Shown here one piece after another: positions 11,999 through 23,637 of a stretch of 64,000 nt of DNA. The translations under genes and the position numbers were made by a program. A model generated the notes under the pieces. That model saw nothing but the letters and a program-made list of their open reading frames with translations. It had not been told where the DNA came from and did no database searches. The DNA is from Panagrolaimus kolymaensis. Taxonomy: Eukaryota > Nematoda > Chromadorea > Rhabditida > Panagrolaimidae. The stretch covers positions 6,758,001 to 6,822,000 of the forward strand of contig JAJQJQ010000008.1 of assembly GCA_028622995.1 (NCBI GenBank). Reading direction: 5' to 3'. Position 1 is the stretch's first letter. Each line of letters opens with the position of its first letter.

Positions 11999-12067
11999 AA
12001 CCCACTGATGAGTCCCCGAGAAATGTTTCTTTATGTTATTGGCCGTATGGGTTAAGGGACGAAACGG
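11999..12067 (+). ncRNA. Candidate hammerhead ribozyme with permuted strand order
   Basis: All conserved hammerhead core elements are present. CUGAUGA is at 12005-12011 and GAAA at 12061-12064, with a GUA cleavage triplet at 12045-12047. Stem II is 12012-12016 with 12056-12060 (GUCCC/GGGAC, including the canonical G10.1-C11.1 pair). Stem I is 11999-12004 with 12048-12053 (AACCCA/UGGGUU) and abuts both the core and the cleavage site. Stem III is 12065-12067 with 12043-12045 (CGG/CCG), next to the A15.1-U16.1 pair (12064-12046). The three strands come in the order 1-3-2, not the 1-2-3 cyclic order of types I-III, so all stems cross as a pseudoknot. The linkers are 26 nt and 2 nt (AA). Predicted cleavage is after A12047. 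Nothing here proves activity. Confidence 0.42.
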
Positions 12068-14372
12068 GAAATCAAAATAATATGGAACTTGAATTTACTT
12101 TCATAATTTTTTTCGAAACTAATAAATCAGGAAAATTTAAAGGCTCTTATGTCTTTCTAAAATTACAAAGTTAGTTTATCATGAATTATAAAACTTGATT
12201 TTGGAAAACCTTTTTCGAACGTAGCAACCTACTTTTCGAATATGGCAAAAGAACCATGTCCTTTATTTTACCATCAAAAGAGGGATGGCGATGGACTTCA
12301 TCATTTGATTACAAATCTGTCTGGTCTCCATATGAATGTCAATAATGCAATGAAATTCATAAATGCCCCTCCATTATATTGTCACTCCTCTCGTATACAT
12401 GATGCCATCTCAATGGAATTTACCAGCGGTAAGATCTTTGTCATTTGCAAAGAAAATTTTTTTATGACCCTCTATTTCAGCAACATAAAAAGTCCATCAT
12501 GTTAGCTGATTTTTATTTATGTAAGAAGTGATAATAATATCCGCCAAGAAAAAAACTTCCCAATCACCCAAACAAAAATCATGGATGATAATGAAATATG
12601 GTATTCATTTATCGATAATTTCAGCTCCTGTGTTTCATGAACTTTCCATTTCTTTCTAAATTTATACGATAAGCTCAAGTACGCGTGCGTACATTTTGAT
12701 AAAATTGTGTGCGAGCACAAATTTCAATATAAGTATGAATTTGAAAAAGAAAAAATAGTGAAAAAAAATTCTTATCTTTTGTGCTTTCATGATCGAGTTG
12801 CATAGTCAAAATAGGATTGCAGTAGGCTAAAAAAAGCAATCGAATAATTTTGGAAGCAAAAAACCGCAATTAATTATTAAAAACCCGTTTACTTTTGCAA
12901 ACTGGTTTTCAATTTGCAAATTTTTTTGCATAGTTGCATCATCGTAGTTCTTCGTAGAAATATTGGTTAAAAGAACCATTTCATATATCAAAATTGGTGA
13001 AACTTCTGAATAATGTATGCAAGAGATCAGAAAACCTTCTTACTTTTTACCGCTTCTGAATGCTAAATAAGTGGTTGATAAATTCATACAAATCAAGAAC
13101 TTCGAATGATAATTGTATCAGTAACTATAATAATTTCCAAACTCACATAAAATCATTTGAAAACAGCTCTTTGAAGGTTGGAAAATTGTAAGTGAAGTTT
13201 TCAGTAGCATTAAATTGTAAAAAGAAAAACATTTTAGATTCCTTCTTTAAATCCTAAAAAAACAAAAGAGGGCCAAACTTATGTAAATAAAGAATCAACC
13301 TAAAACATAATTTTCCATATCTCAAAGCATTCTTGCCTATCAAAATTTTACGAGTGCATAAATTTTTAGGATTTTGTATAAAATTAATAATTATGTTTTT
13401 TTGTAATAAATAAATAATTTATTATTTGTTAATTTTTTTGAAATCTAAGTTGTTTTGATCAACTTCGTTATCTCTTTATATTCATTTGATTTATTAATCC
13501 TAATATACAAGTCTTTAGGAATAAGGAAAATCTCATCTTTGTTCAAATCGCATAAGATTTATTCGACATTTGGTAATTTTCAAAAAGGTTAGTTTGTTTA
13601 CTTCTAACATCTACCTAAGAAATGTGCTACTTTCTATTACCGATAAAATTACCTTGTTTTTTAAAGAGCTATTAGAAGAGGAGAAAAACATTAGTGGAAA
13701 AAAAAATATATGAAATTAAGGGGCAAACTTATAAAAAAAATATTAAGCAAATAGCTTGCTTCGTTTTGTATTAAATTAGGACTCTAATGAAATGGAAACA
13801 AAAAATAAATGTAAATTAATTAATAAAATATTTTTTAAAATAAATTCTAAACCATTTAAAAAATCCAACGTTACAAATATTTCATTGGTTTTTGTTTATT
13901 GATCTCAAAAAAAAATTTCCTCTCCTGCAAAAAAAAAGCAATGGAAAAATTTGACGCATGAAAACGTTCAGCGTAGAAAAGGAACTGAAAGCCAGAAAAT
14001 GCGCCTCAACATTATTTTATCTTTTTTCAAACTTCCATTTTGAAGTATGAAAAAAATAAATAAGAATGAAAGATTTATTTTATTATTTTGTCTCCTAAAA
14101 ATTTATTCATGATCCTTAACTTTGTTAAAATGTTAAAAATAAGTAAGATAACCGTGTTGTCGCGTGACAAATCTTTTACTCTTGGCTTGGAAAAAAATTT
14201 GCTTAAACCTTTAGTCTTTAAAAGGAAGAGGATTATTGAAAACTTTTTTTGAGATATCTTGCTTTAGATTTAGAATCTTTATTTTAAATTTTTATATGAG
14301 CTTTTAAAAGTTTCCCTTTTTGTATCTGTTTCTTCTAATTGGTTTTAATCGTTTGTTTGTTTTTAGGTATCG
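12068..14372. other. Gene-poor intergenic region
   Basis: AT-rich sequence with one short open frame at 12242-12505, interrupted by a possible intron (GTAAGATC to TATTTCAG), which I do not accept as a gene. At the right end a TTTTTAG acceptor (14361-14366) precedes the next gene's ATG by 6 bases, as expected for a trans-splice site. Confidence 0.45.
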
Positions 14373-17300
14373 ATGAAACCACCTCGTCAAAACAATTCCG
14401 ATTGTGAAAACTTTCCGATGATAAATAACAAAGTTTGTTAATTTTTTGTTTAAATTAAACTAATTGAAGTTTTTCAGGATGTGAATGGCGAACCTCCTGC
14501 GAAGAAGAGAAGACCTGTTGATCCCAGATTGCACCATGATTCTCCATATGGTATATATTAAACCTTTATTTCCTGTTTTACTTTTAGTTTTTTAGTCAAT
14601 CGTTCTAATCATCCTATGAATCCTCCGCCAACACCTTCATATCAAGCTATTCCTGTTGAACCAAGACCATTACATGAATCTAATCTGGTCGATATCTCTG
14701 ACGAGGATGTTGGAACTGAAGCAGCACCATCACCTGTCATTCCGCTGCCACCTCCGCCACCTTCAATGAATGGTCCATCAGTATCATCAGCATCCAATGC
14801 ATCAAAGCCATCATACACTGCTGAAGGAACAGCTTTTCAAAGAATTTTGATGGGAGTCAATTCAATTGGTCTTTCAAAATCAACTAAACCTCCGATTGAT
14901 TTTAAATCTTTCAATCTTGCTGCTACCGTACTTCCAGCTCTTCCGCTTCAACAGAATATCAATGTTCCTTCATCGTCACGTGAACCAGTCGTAACAAGAA
15001 ATGCTGATGTTACCTCTGCCTCATCTTCGAACAATGCTACTGCTAGAGTGTCTTCAACGTTTAGCTCTTCAAATGTTCCATTTTCCGTATTTTCGAGAAG
15101 GACTCTTCCACCACCTACTTCAATTTCTCAGGCACCATTTTTACCAAGCGCTATTCAATCTTCTTCAACAATTGCTACAGCTTCGTCTCCTCTTGTTGAA
15201 AACATTTCTCAGCCTGCTTTATTATCACCTTCTCTTCAAACACCATCGTCAAACTTATCACCTTCTAATAATGGTCCAAATTCCAGCGACGATGTTCCAA
15301 ATGCTCTGCTTCAGCCAAATTACTTTCCACCACCATTCGCTTCAATGACTGTCGATGGTGCAAATAGAATCCATTATGATGAAAGATTTTATGCTAAATT
15401 TTACGATGATTTCAAACGGTTAAAGCCTGGACAATTTAATCAAATTGTCATAGATAACATTCGCATCGTAAAGTTTCTTTATTATATTTCAATAGCTAAT
15501 GCTTTATTTTTATTTTTAGGGTTTGAAATGTATGCATTATGAGAATGATAATGTTGCTATATCAAACAGACTTCTTGCTCAAAGATATGAAGAACTTAAC
15601 ATTGCTTTACAGAATGAATGCATTGGACATCGACATGATATCGGCGAATTGGAAGCTTCTCGTAGAAGAATATCTGAAATCTTGGAAGAAAAGGAAAGAC
15701 TTGTAAGTTTCTTATTTGCATAAAAAATAAAATTTAAAACCATTTTTTTGTTTTACAGGAAAAGAAGTCAAGAGAAGAAGCTAGAAAGTCCAGTAATAGA
15801 GAAACTATTCAACAACAAGAATTACGGAATCTGAACGAAAAGAATGAAAGGCTCTTGAATGAAAGAGAAAGACTTCAAAAAGAGAATGAAAGCTTGAATT
15901 CTAATGCAAAGAAGCATGAAATTGATACTCACAACTTGAATGAAAAGATGCGAGTTGTTGAAGAAGATAAAAATGCTGAAGTTCTCAAACGTATGGAAGC
16001 TGAGAGAAAATTACAAGAAGAGGTTAAAAACACTGAAAAGTATCGAGCAAAGAAAAGAGAAGCCGATAAAAAAGCTCAACAATTTGAAGGTGAAGTAGAA
16101 AGTTTGAATAAGCTCGTGGAAAAGAAAGAAGAACAATTGAATAAAATGGAAATGGATCATAAGGAAATGACTAAAAAGATGAAAGAACAAGAAACTGCTC
16201 GTATCCAAGCTGAATCCGAAGCTATTGAAGCAAGAAACAGAGCGACTGCTGCTGAAGATGAATTGAAAAAAGCATATGATGATATGGAAATACGAATAAT
16301 GCAAGTCAGAGATGAAATCAAAAGAGAAGCAGCTCAATCAATCAGCGCTGAATTGAACCGAAGACAACAAGCTTTGCGAAATTTGCTTTCTGGAACTCAA
16401 AGACTTAACATTTCGGTAAATTTTGACACTTTTTACTTTCATTATTTTTTGATTTTTTTAGCTAAAAACAAGAAATGTTCCACCACAATCATCTGCTGTA
16501 AACCACGCTCTTTCTGAAGCACGTCCATCCGATCGTCAAAGAATAACTCCTAATCAAGCTACTTCTAATTCACGACCTAATTCATCGTCTTCAGGACCGA
16601 ATCAACCGCCTTCTCGATCTTCAAATCCAGTAACGCCATCACCTGATCTTATGCAGCGACAGGTATTTCAACGTCCACCATCTTCTTCGTTTGCTCTTTC
16701 TGCTACACCTGAAACTTCTCGTTTTGCCCAATCTGAAGGATCATGTGAGTTTTTCTTCCTTATCAAATTTATCCTTTTTTTGTATTTATTACAGATGGAG
16801 TTAGTAATATGTTTCAACGAACTAATGGTCAACTTCAAACTCATGTTCTTGGGAGTATCAATGTTAATGAAAATGTTGCTAGAAACGTTAATGATACACC
16901 TCGTACTATGATGCCGCCTAATTCATCGCATTTTCGTGGAAATCACCCAGTCCTTCATCATACTGGTCATCAAATGTCTCAACATGCGCTTACTCCACAA
17001 CAGCTGCATCAATATCAACAACAACGAATGATGAATCCTCAATTTTTGATGCAACAACCACCGCAACGTATGATGAATTTTATGCCTCAGCAACAAATTC
17101 ACCAAGGTCTTCCAGTGGGTCAACAAGTTCGTGGACAAATGATGCGGCCTCAACAACAGTATCCTGAATTAGCGAATAGACTTCAAAATGCTGCTCCATA
17201 TGATGTTCCTCAACCATTCATCACGACTCAACAATTGCAGCGACAAAATTATGAACTTGGGCGAGCTCATCAAAATATAAATGTCTTATTATCTCAAATT

Positions 17301-18078
17301 CCTGCAAATTGTGGAGCGCAAGATGGCTCTCAACGTCAAGTTTATAATTCATTTACGCAGCAATTACGAACTCAATTATGTGATGCTGTTACTGCTTTGG
17401 TCAGACTTAGAGTGTACAATCATCAACATCCTTTCATCCATTGGCTAATCAATGAAATACGTGTTAATGATATTACTATGGCAAACAATCAAGCAAATAT
17501 CAACGCAATTCATACTGCACAAAATCCTATTTTGCAACAGCTTCCTGTAAGACCACAAGTCGCTCTTCGTGTTCAAAGGCCTAGATCAAGAACATCAGTA
17601 CGAAATACTTCCGCCGATTCTCATCAAATCCAGCTTCAAGCTATTCCATCACGTCCACCAGCATCTTCAAGTGCCAACTTAGTTCAAATGAATCGTCCAC
17701 ATATTTCGGTTGCTACATCTTCTATGCCTCAATCAGGAAGTCAACAGACAACAGCTTCAAATCAACCTCAAAAAAATCGTCCAACTGTTTCTTTTGCTCC
17801 GCCTTCTTCAATTCAATCGACTCATTCAGAAAATCAACGACGAGCAAACCGATCTCGAACATCTTTCAGACAACCGGAGGTTTGTTAAAACGTGTAATTT
17901 TTATTTTTATTTTAATCTTTAGTTTTAGTCTATTGCTGAATTAATTAATATGGGTCCAAATCAAAGGAATGGTGTGGTGCCGAACAATCATGGACTTGGT
18001 GTTCCTGCTGTTACCAAAGCAATGTATGATCTTAGTCCAGACAGCTTCAAAAGATGGCTTAGAGACTTAAATACATAA
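14373..18078 (+). CDS. Large coiled-coil, Pro/Ser- and Gln-rich protein, unrecognised
   Basis: Eight exons keep one frame: 14373-14432, 14478-14550, 14596-15467, 15520-15702, 15759-16415, 16462-16744, 16795-17879 and 17929-18078, about 1120 residues. Early basic residues (AKKRRP) could be a nuclear signal. Residues about 45-320 are Ser/Pro-rich and low in complexity. About 330-600 is a long Glu/Lys-rich coiled coil (for example ERLQKENESLNSNAKKHEID). The rest is Gln/His/Met-rich, with many QQ pairs, then Ser/Pro-rich. The final exon is compact (DLSPDSFKRWLRDLNT). At the last acceptor the first AG would add an in-frame stop, so the second AG (17927-17928) must be used. A scaffold or nuclear coregulator-like role is possible from composition only. 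AATAAA follows at about 18174. Confidence 0.8.
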
Positions 18079-18207
18079 TTAATTTTTTTTACCGTTTTGC
18101 GAAACATATTTTTGTTGTTTTGATTTACTTATTTTGTCCACTCTCTTGCCATTTATTTGTATGTTTTGCTCTTAAATAAAAGATTTATATATAAATAAAA
18201 CCTTTTT

Positions 18208-18387
18208 TTACTTGACATCTTTTTTTTTATAACACCTCAAGAATGAATTGGGATCTTCAGAGAATATCCTTAACTCTTTTATCATTTGGTCATCACCTTC
18301 TTGGATATCAAAACAGCTATTTAAAAAAGCTTTATAACCTTGTTGCACAAAATTAACATATTTAAAAACACAAAGTTTGTGTTTCAA
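18208..18387 (-). pseudogene. Antisense coding-like fragment between two genes
   Basis: On the minus strand an open frame of about 59 codons ends in TAA at 18208-18210. It reads like protein (KYVNFVQQGYKAFLNSCFDI, then EGDDQMIKELRIFSEDPNSF). It has no ATG in frame and no clear upstream exon. It lies in the 377-bp gap between two plus-strand genes. It may be the last exon of an undetected minus-strand gene, a relic, or chance. Confidence 0.22.
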
Positions 18388-18454
18388 TCAAAATGATTTT
18401 CAGTCGTTGGATCTCTCAAGAAGAAATTCTAATTTTCGCAGGATACTGTCGTCC

Positions 18455-19598
18455 ATGAAGCAGGCGATTGAAATTATTTTTTTCTTTCATTTTTTGAGAG
18501 AAGCAGTCGATGGTCATTCGTGTGCTTGTTTTTATCGTTATCATTTTATTTTGACGACAATGTACACGGAAATAAAAGAATTTTGTAATTTCTTTGTTCG
18601 TTATCTTCGTTATCGGATGTCATGCGCAACTGTAAGTTTTATTCTTTGCTTTACTTGGTTCATATTTTTGAGTGCTATTTTTTCTCAATGAAGCTTTTTC
18701 TTTTTTCAGCTGATGGATTTTGTTGAACATCTTGGAAATTGGCTGGTCGTTGAATTCCATAAAACATGGTTGAGCAAAGATGAAAATGATAGTGGGTTTT
18801 AACTTTCGTTGCTCATCATTCATTTATGTTTTATCATTTTAGAACATTCCGTTCATACTCTTCGTTGGTTTAGTACTACTTCGGTTCATGAATGCTTCAA
18901 GTATGCAGCAAATAAATCAAGTGTGGATCTCAAGCTTTTGTATACCATTCTTCCTGATCGTGTAATTTATTGCATCAGTCCTGGTCTCGTTTCATACAAT
19001 CGTGATGGAGCTTATTTGCCAACGCCTATTTGGGAAGGTGAAATCGATGAAGATAGTGCTTATGAAAGTACTCCACTCTGTTCTCGCATCGTAAATGAAC
19101 CTCCATTTGTTACTGTTTGCAAAGATCACAAAGGTGGATCCATTACTGGTACACCTATTTTGGGTGAAAATGATCTCAAAGGTTAGTTGGTTATAATATT
19201 CATTTCTTTTGTAAACTAACAAGATTTTGGTATACTTAGCATTCATTAAGCCTATTACTTCTCTTCAATTTAATTACACTTTCTATTTCAGAAGCTCCTC
19301 CTGCATATCTTACTGATCCAATGATGATTGAAGGCCACATTCCAATGACTCTTCGACCTGCTTATCCTGGTGAATTTGGTGTAAGCTCGAAACCTTTATG
19401 ACATTCAAACATTCACCATCCTTTTTTTAGCCATATTTCCCAGACTTGTTATTCAAAACTGATTCAACTCGTCGAAGTGGAGGTCCCAGCGTTCTACCAG
19501 TAACTGAATTTAATCATACTCGCTTTGGGTCATTTCGAACTTCAGTCGCCTCACCATCAAACATCTATGAACACGTCGAAGATGATGAAAATATTTAA
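18455..19598 (+). CDS. Unrecognised protein, five exons
   Basis: Exons 18455-18631, 18710-18791, 18843-19181, 19292-19380 and 19431-19598 join in frame to give about 284 residues. The start at 18455 follows an acceptor-like TTTTCGCAG by 14 bases. The N-terminal 35 residues are hydrophobic and aromatic. The middle contains SVHTLRWFSTTSVHECFKYA and LLYTILPDRVIYCISPGLVS. The C-terminal half is Pro-rich and acidic (TPIWEGEIDEDSAYESTPL), ending EHVEDDENI. No known domain was recognised. Only 377 bp separate it from the coiled-coil gene upstream, on the same strand, so co-transcription is possible. The first exon is the least certain part; a start at 18559 would also work. Confidence 0.65.
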
Positions 19599-20395
19599 CA
19601 TTCTCCATTCATGTATTTGATTTTTGTTGCTATTTAATTCTTAGACTACTGTTGATTTTTTTGTTTTAATTTTTGCTTAATAAACCAACTAACTTTGATT
19701 CCATGTTTCTGTGTTGTTAAGAGTTTCAAACTCATTCCTTTTATTTATTTTTCTGTTTAGTCAATTTTTTGTTGATAATATTGATTATGTTTTTGTTAAT
19801 TTGTTAAAAAATAAAGGAATTTTATTATTTTTAAAGTATAAACAGTTAAATTATGTTTTATTATTAAAAGTGGGACTAAATTTGGAAGGAGTGAAATCAA
19901 AGTTCATCGAGAAATACAATACAAATGGGAATCAAAGCATGGGAAAACGAAATGCAAGAAGAAAAGAGAGATGAAATAAAATGGAATCAATTCAAGGGAA
20001 GGAGGATGAAGCAACAACCAAAGACAAAGAAAACTAATTTATTTTTATTATTAAAAAAGGCTAATGGCTAATGAGAATCGAAATCAGAGGAGGTTATCTC
20101 AAATAAAGTAAATCAGAGGAAAATTTCATTACAGTAAATTTATGGAATTCGAAGAAAACTATTCGTATTTTTTTTAATCAAAAAAGTAATGGGATCTAAA
20201 ACGAGTGGAATAAAAGGTGAGAGAAAGTGGAAAACTATACACACATATGGCACCATTGCAACAAGTAAAAGCTGCTCCGTGAAAATACAAAAAATCTAAA
20301 CATAGCACATAAAATATTTACCGAGAGGAGAGATATTAGAAGAAATAATTATTACATACTTAGATTAGAAAAATAGCATTATTAATTATATATTT
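19599..20395. other. Intergenic between convergent genes
   Basis: Contains an AATAAA at about 19679 for the plus-strand gene and AT-rich sequence up to the 3' end of the zinc-finger gene. No coding or RNA signal was seen. Confidence 0.4.
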
Positions 20396-23300
20396 TTATC
20401 TCATTTGTTGAGCAGCAGCCGCAGAAATTTGTGATGATGAAAGGCATCCAGGATGATGATGTTCAAGGTTTGAATGATAAAAGATTCCTCGAGTGGTGGA
20501 TGACGAATGAGGTGAATGTTCAAGGGAATCATGAGATGCAGTCAAAGCAGAGAGGGGAAGATCATGATTTGAATAATTTGCAGTGAATGGATTATTGTTG
20601 TTGTTGGTATTTCCCGTTGGAGTCATATAATCGAATGGCGTCATATAATCTGGTTGATGATTGGTATTTAAAAGAAGGGCATGATCCAACTGAAATATAA
20701 TATTCGTGGATTACAAGAAGCTTTGTTAAAGACATCAAAATTTTTTAGTTTGTATTTTGTTTATTTCCCAAAAACTATAGCTATAGTAGCAATGAAGTTT
20801 GCAACCGATAATACATTCTGATCAAATTCAATCTTTTAAATCCACCTTACCGTTTGCTGATATTGTAATTCAGTATTTAAATGTCCATTAGTTTGATGAC
20901 CATTGGATGATGGCGTACTGCTTGATGAAGCAGTAGATCGAGCATGAGCAAGATTGAACTGTCCATTGAGTGATGAAGATGAGGTATCATGACCCGTATA
21001 ATCATTAAAAGAAGCAGACGTTAAATGATTTATTGTTGGCTAAAATAAGTTATGAATTTTTATAAGCTTTTTTTATTAGATAAAAAAGCTTACAAGATTA
21101 TGATGATGTCTTTGAGGTTCTTGAAGGGGATTAAAACTATTTAAATCTAAATTTAACATAGGTTTAAGTGAAAGCGCCATCGATAAAGGATTTGATGCGT
21201 TATTTCCATGTGGAGATTGTAAAGAAAGGGTCTAAAAATGAAGGGGAAAATATATTTCATATTCAAAATGATTCCAGTAAAAAGAGCTTCCAAAGAGAGA
21301 AATTAAAAGCTTACATCTTTGATATCAAATAAACTCCCTGAAAATACTTTTGAATGATCATCAAAAAGGGGATTATTTTGTTGATTGGAGCGAAAATCAA
21401 GCTGATTCAAGGTTGGATCCATTCCATCACTAAAATTTGTTATTTCTTTTGAACAAGCTATAATAATTTTTAATTTTTTGCTTACTTCCAAATTGCTTGC
21501 ATTAACAATTGATTATTCATAAAATCTGAACGATCTAAATGCAAATCCATTCCAAAATCTCGTGCTCCACCCATTAAATTATTTGTTTGTGAATTGTGAA
21601 CACCACCAAAATCACTTTGTCCAAAAGTAAATTTGCGTTGATTTAAATTATTTAAACTTTCAATCAAATTATTTCGTTCCAATTGTTGCACTTCATTTGC
21701 CGTTAATGGAGTTGATTCCATTGGTTGCTGCTTTTTATTATCATCGAAAAGTTCTTTTTTGATTAATTTTTGTTTTTTTCTCGATAAATTTTTTGGTGAT
21801 TCATCATTGCCTCTTCGACCACCACCGTTATTGTTATTGCCGCCATTTCCATTGTTGTTATTATTCGTTTGAGAGGTTGAAGCTGCAGAAAATATTGCCA
21901 TTGAGGACATTGATCGAGTTGAGTCACCACCTTCCAATTCAAGCTAAAAACAAATGTTTGATTACTGTAAAGAAAGTTTTTGCATTGAAGCAGCAACCAA
22001 CCATTCTTCGTTTAGCTGCAGTTGCATAAGTTAATTGTCGAATATCAATATCATTTGCAACGGTAGTTTCATTCTTTCTTATATGCATTTCTTTATGACA
22101 TTTAAGAGAATTTTTCCATTTAAATTGCATATGACATACCGTACATACAAAGGGTTTTGCATCGCTATGAATTCGTTTATGATTCCAAAGGGTTGAGCGT
22201 CGATTAAATCGGGATTTACATACTTCACATTCGAATGGTTTTTGACCCTAAATTTATTTGAAGATAAATATTGAATAACAAAGAAATGTTTAAAAGTTGT
22301 TGGATTTATTTAAAAAAAATATTGGGTGTTCATTCTTTCTTAGAAAGTTTATTTTGCTTTTTAACAAACTTGAACAAACTCTTCTTACTGTAACAATCGT
22401 TGTTTCAGGTTAAATTTTATGATCGAAAACTAACTATATCAAACTCCTTGAATATTAGAGAAAAGTTTTTTTTGAACTTTAGTTTGTGAAATTGCAAAAG
22501 AGTCTTCTAAATTTTGCAAAATCATAGCTCAAGCACTTGAATTGCAAGTTGATACTCAAGAATTATTTACAAAACATTTTTAAAAATTGCGACTTTTTTT
22601 AAAACTTAAAGCTTTGACCTTGCTTACTTACCGTATGAGAATTTTGATGCTCTTCTAATTCCATTTTAGAACCAAATTTTGATGGGCAAGCTTTACATGG
22701 ATATGGACGCTTCCGATCAATACTATTTGATTTTCCAAGAACAGCTGAAAAAATAAGCAATTGCATATTTTGAAAAAGGAAATCGTTATTGAGAATTGGC
22801 AAAAAATAGTTAATGAGGCCGGTTTTAACTTTAAACAAAAAGTTGTAGTTTTGTCGAGAGAAAGAAAAAAAATAACCTTCTCCTTTCCATAATAAACTTT
22901 TTTTGGGCTTCGCAACATTCACTTTTTTAACGATTGTCACATGACAAAGTAAAAAAAACTTTTTGAAGACATTATTATCAACAAAAAGACTGACCTCGAA
23001 TTTGACGACGTTTGTCTGTTGTTGATGCTGAAATCATTGAACTTCCGATGTTCATTGTCGAAATGGAAGATGAAGAATTGATGGGTGAAGCTTCAGTATC
23101 GGAGCAACTATCATCACATGAATTGGTTGTGCCAATATCATGATGAAGAGAATCATGCACATGCATGCCATCACCACTACCATTCATTTCGCTTTCAAAA
23201 AAATCTCTTTCAAATGATGACACTAAAAAATATATAAGAATGATTTTCTTTTTCTTTTTTTTGAAAATAAACGCCGTTTTTTAGTTCTATCAGTTTTTAC

Positions 23301-23637
23301 TATCTAAGCTTTTCAAATGTTTTTTTTTCGAAGCAGTGAAAAGAAAAGAAGAAAAGAAAAACATACTATGTTGTTGATGAAGCAAAAAATCGGGAGCTCT
23401 TGCAATACCAATCGCTGCTGCTCCCGCCGATGATGAAGATGAATTTGTTGTTGGACTACTGTTTGTTATATTTTCGCATGGTTCATATTTGATTGGATAT
23501 GAGCTTGAATATCCTAGATGAGCATGATGCCCATGATGGTGATGATGATGATCTTGGGTGGAACCATCATAGCTATGAGTCGAATGGGATGTTGGTGGCA
23601 AATGTAATGCCATATCAAAATTTAATCCAAGAGTCAT
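20396..23637 (-). CDS. C2H2 zinc-finger transcription factor, three fingers
   Basis: Minus strand. Exons read with confidence are 23367-23637, 22995-23222, 22632-22744, 22002-22247 and one starting near 21943. Several short exons follow, to the stop at 20396-20398. The N-terminus is His-rich (a run of about six His) and Ser-rich. Finger 1 (PYPCKACPSKFGSKMELEEH) is in exon 3. Fingers 2 and 3 (FECEVCKSRFNRRSTLWNH; FVCTVCHMQFKWKNSLKCH) are in exon 4. All have the C-X2-C-X12-H-X3-H spacing with HSDAKPF-type linkers. The C-terminal half is Asn/Ser/Gln-rich with a basic patch (NLSRKKQKLIKKELF). Known of the family: sequence-specific DNA binding in the nucleus. I could not assign an orthologue. The long gene-poor upstream region suggests complex regulation, as for a developmental regulator. 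Confidence 0.85.

Noticed and set aside
11999..12070. Ordinary type I or III hammerhead
   Set aside because: Downstream of GAAA there is no CCCG for a type I stem III hairpin. Upstream, the best type III pairing (CUCG) leaves stem I unpaired. Only the permuted order satisfies all stems.
12242..12505. Possible small gene (MAKEPCPLFYHQKRDGDG...)
   Set aside because: An intron-like GTAAGATC...TATTTCAG exists, but no family, upstream exon or extended coding bias was seen. Left as unproven.
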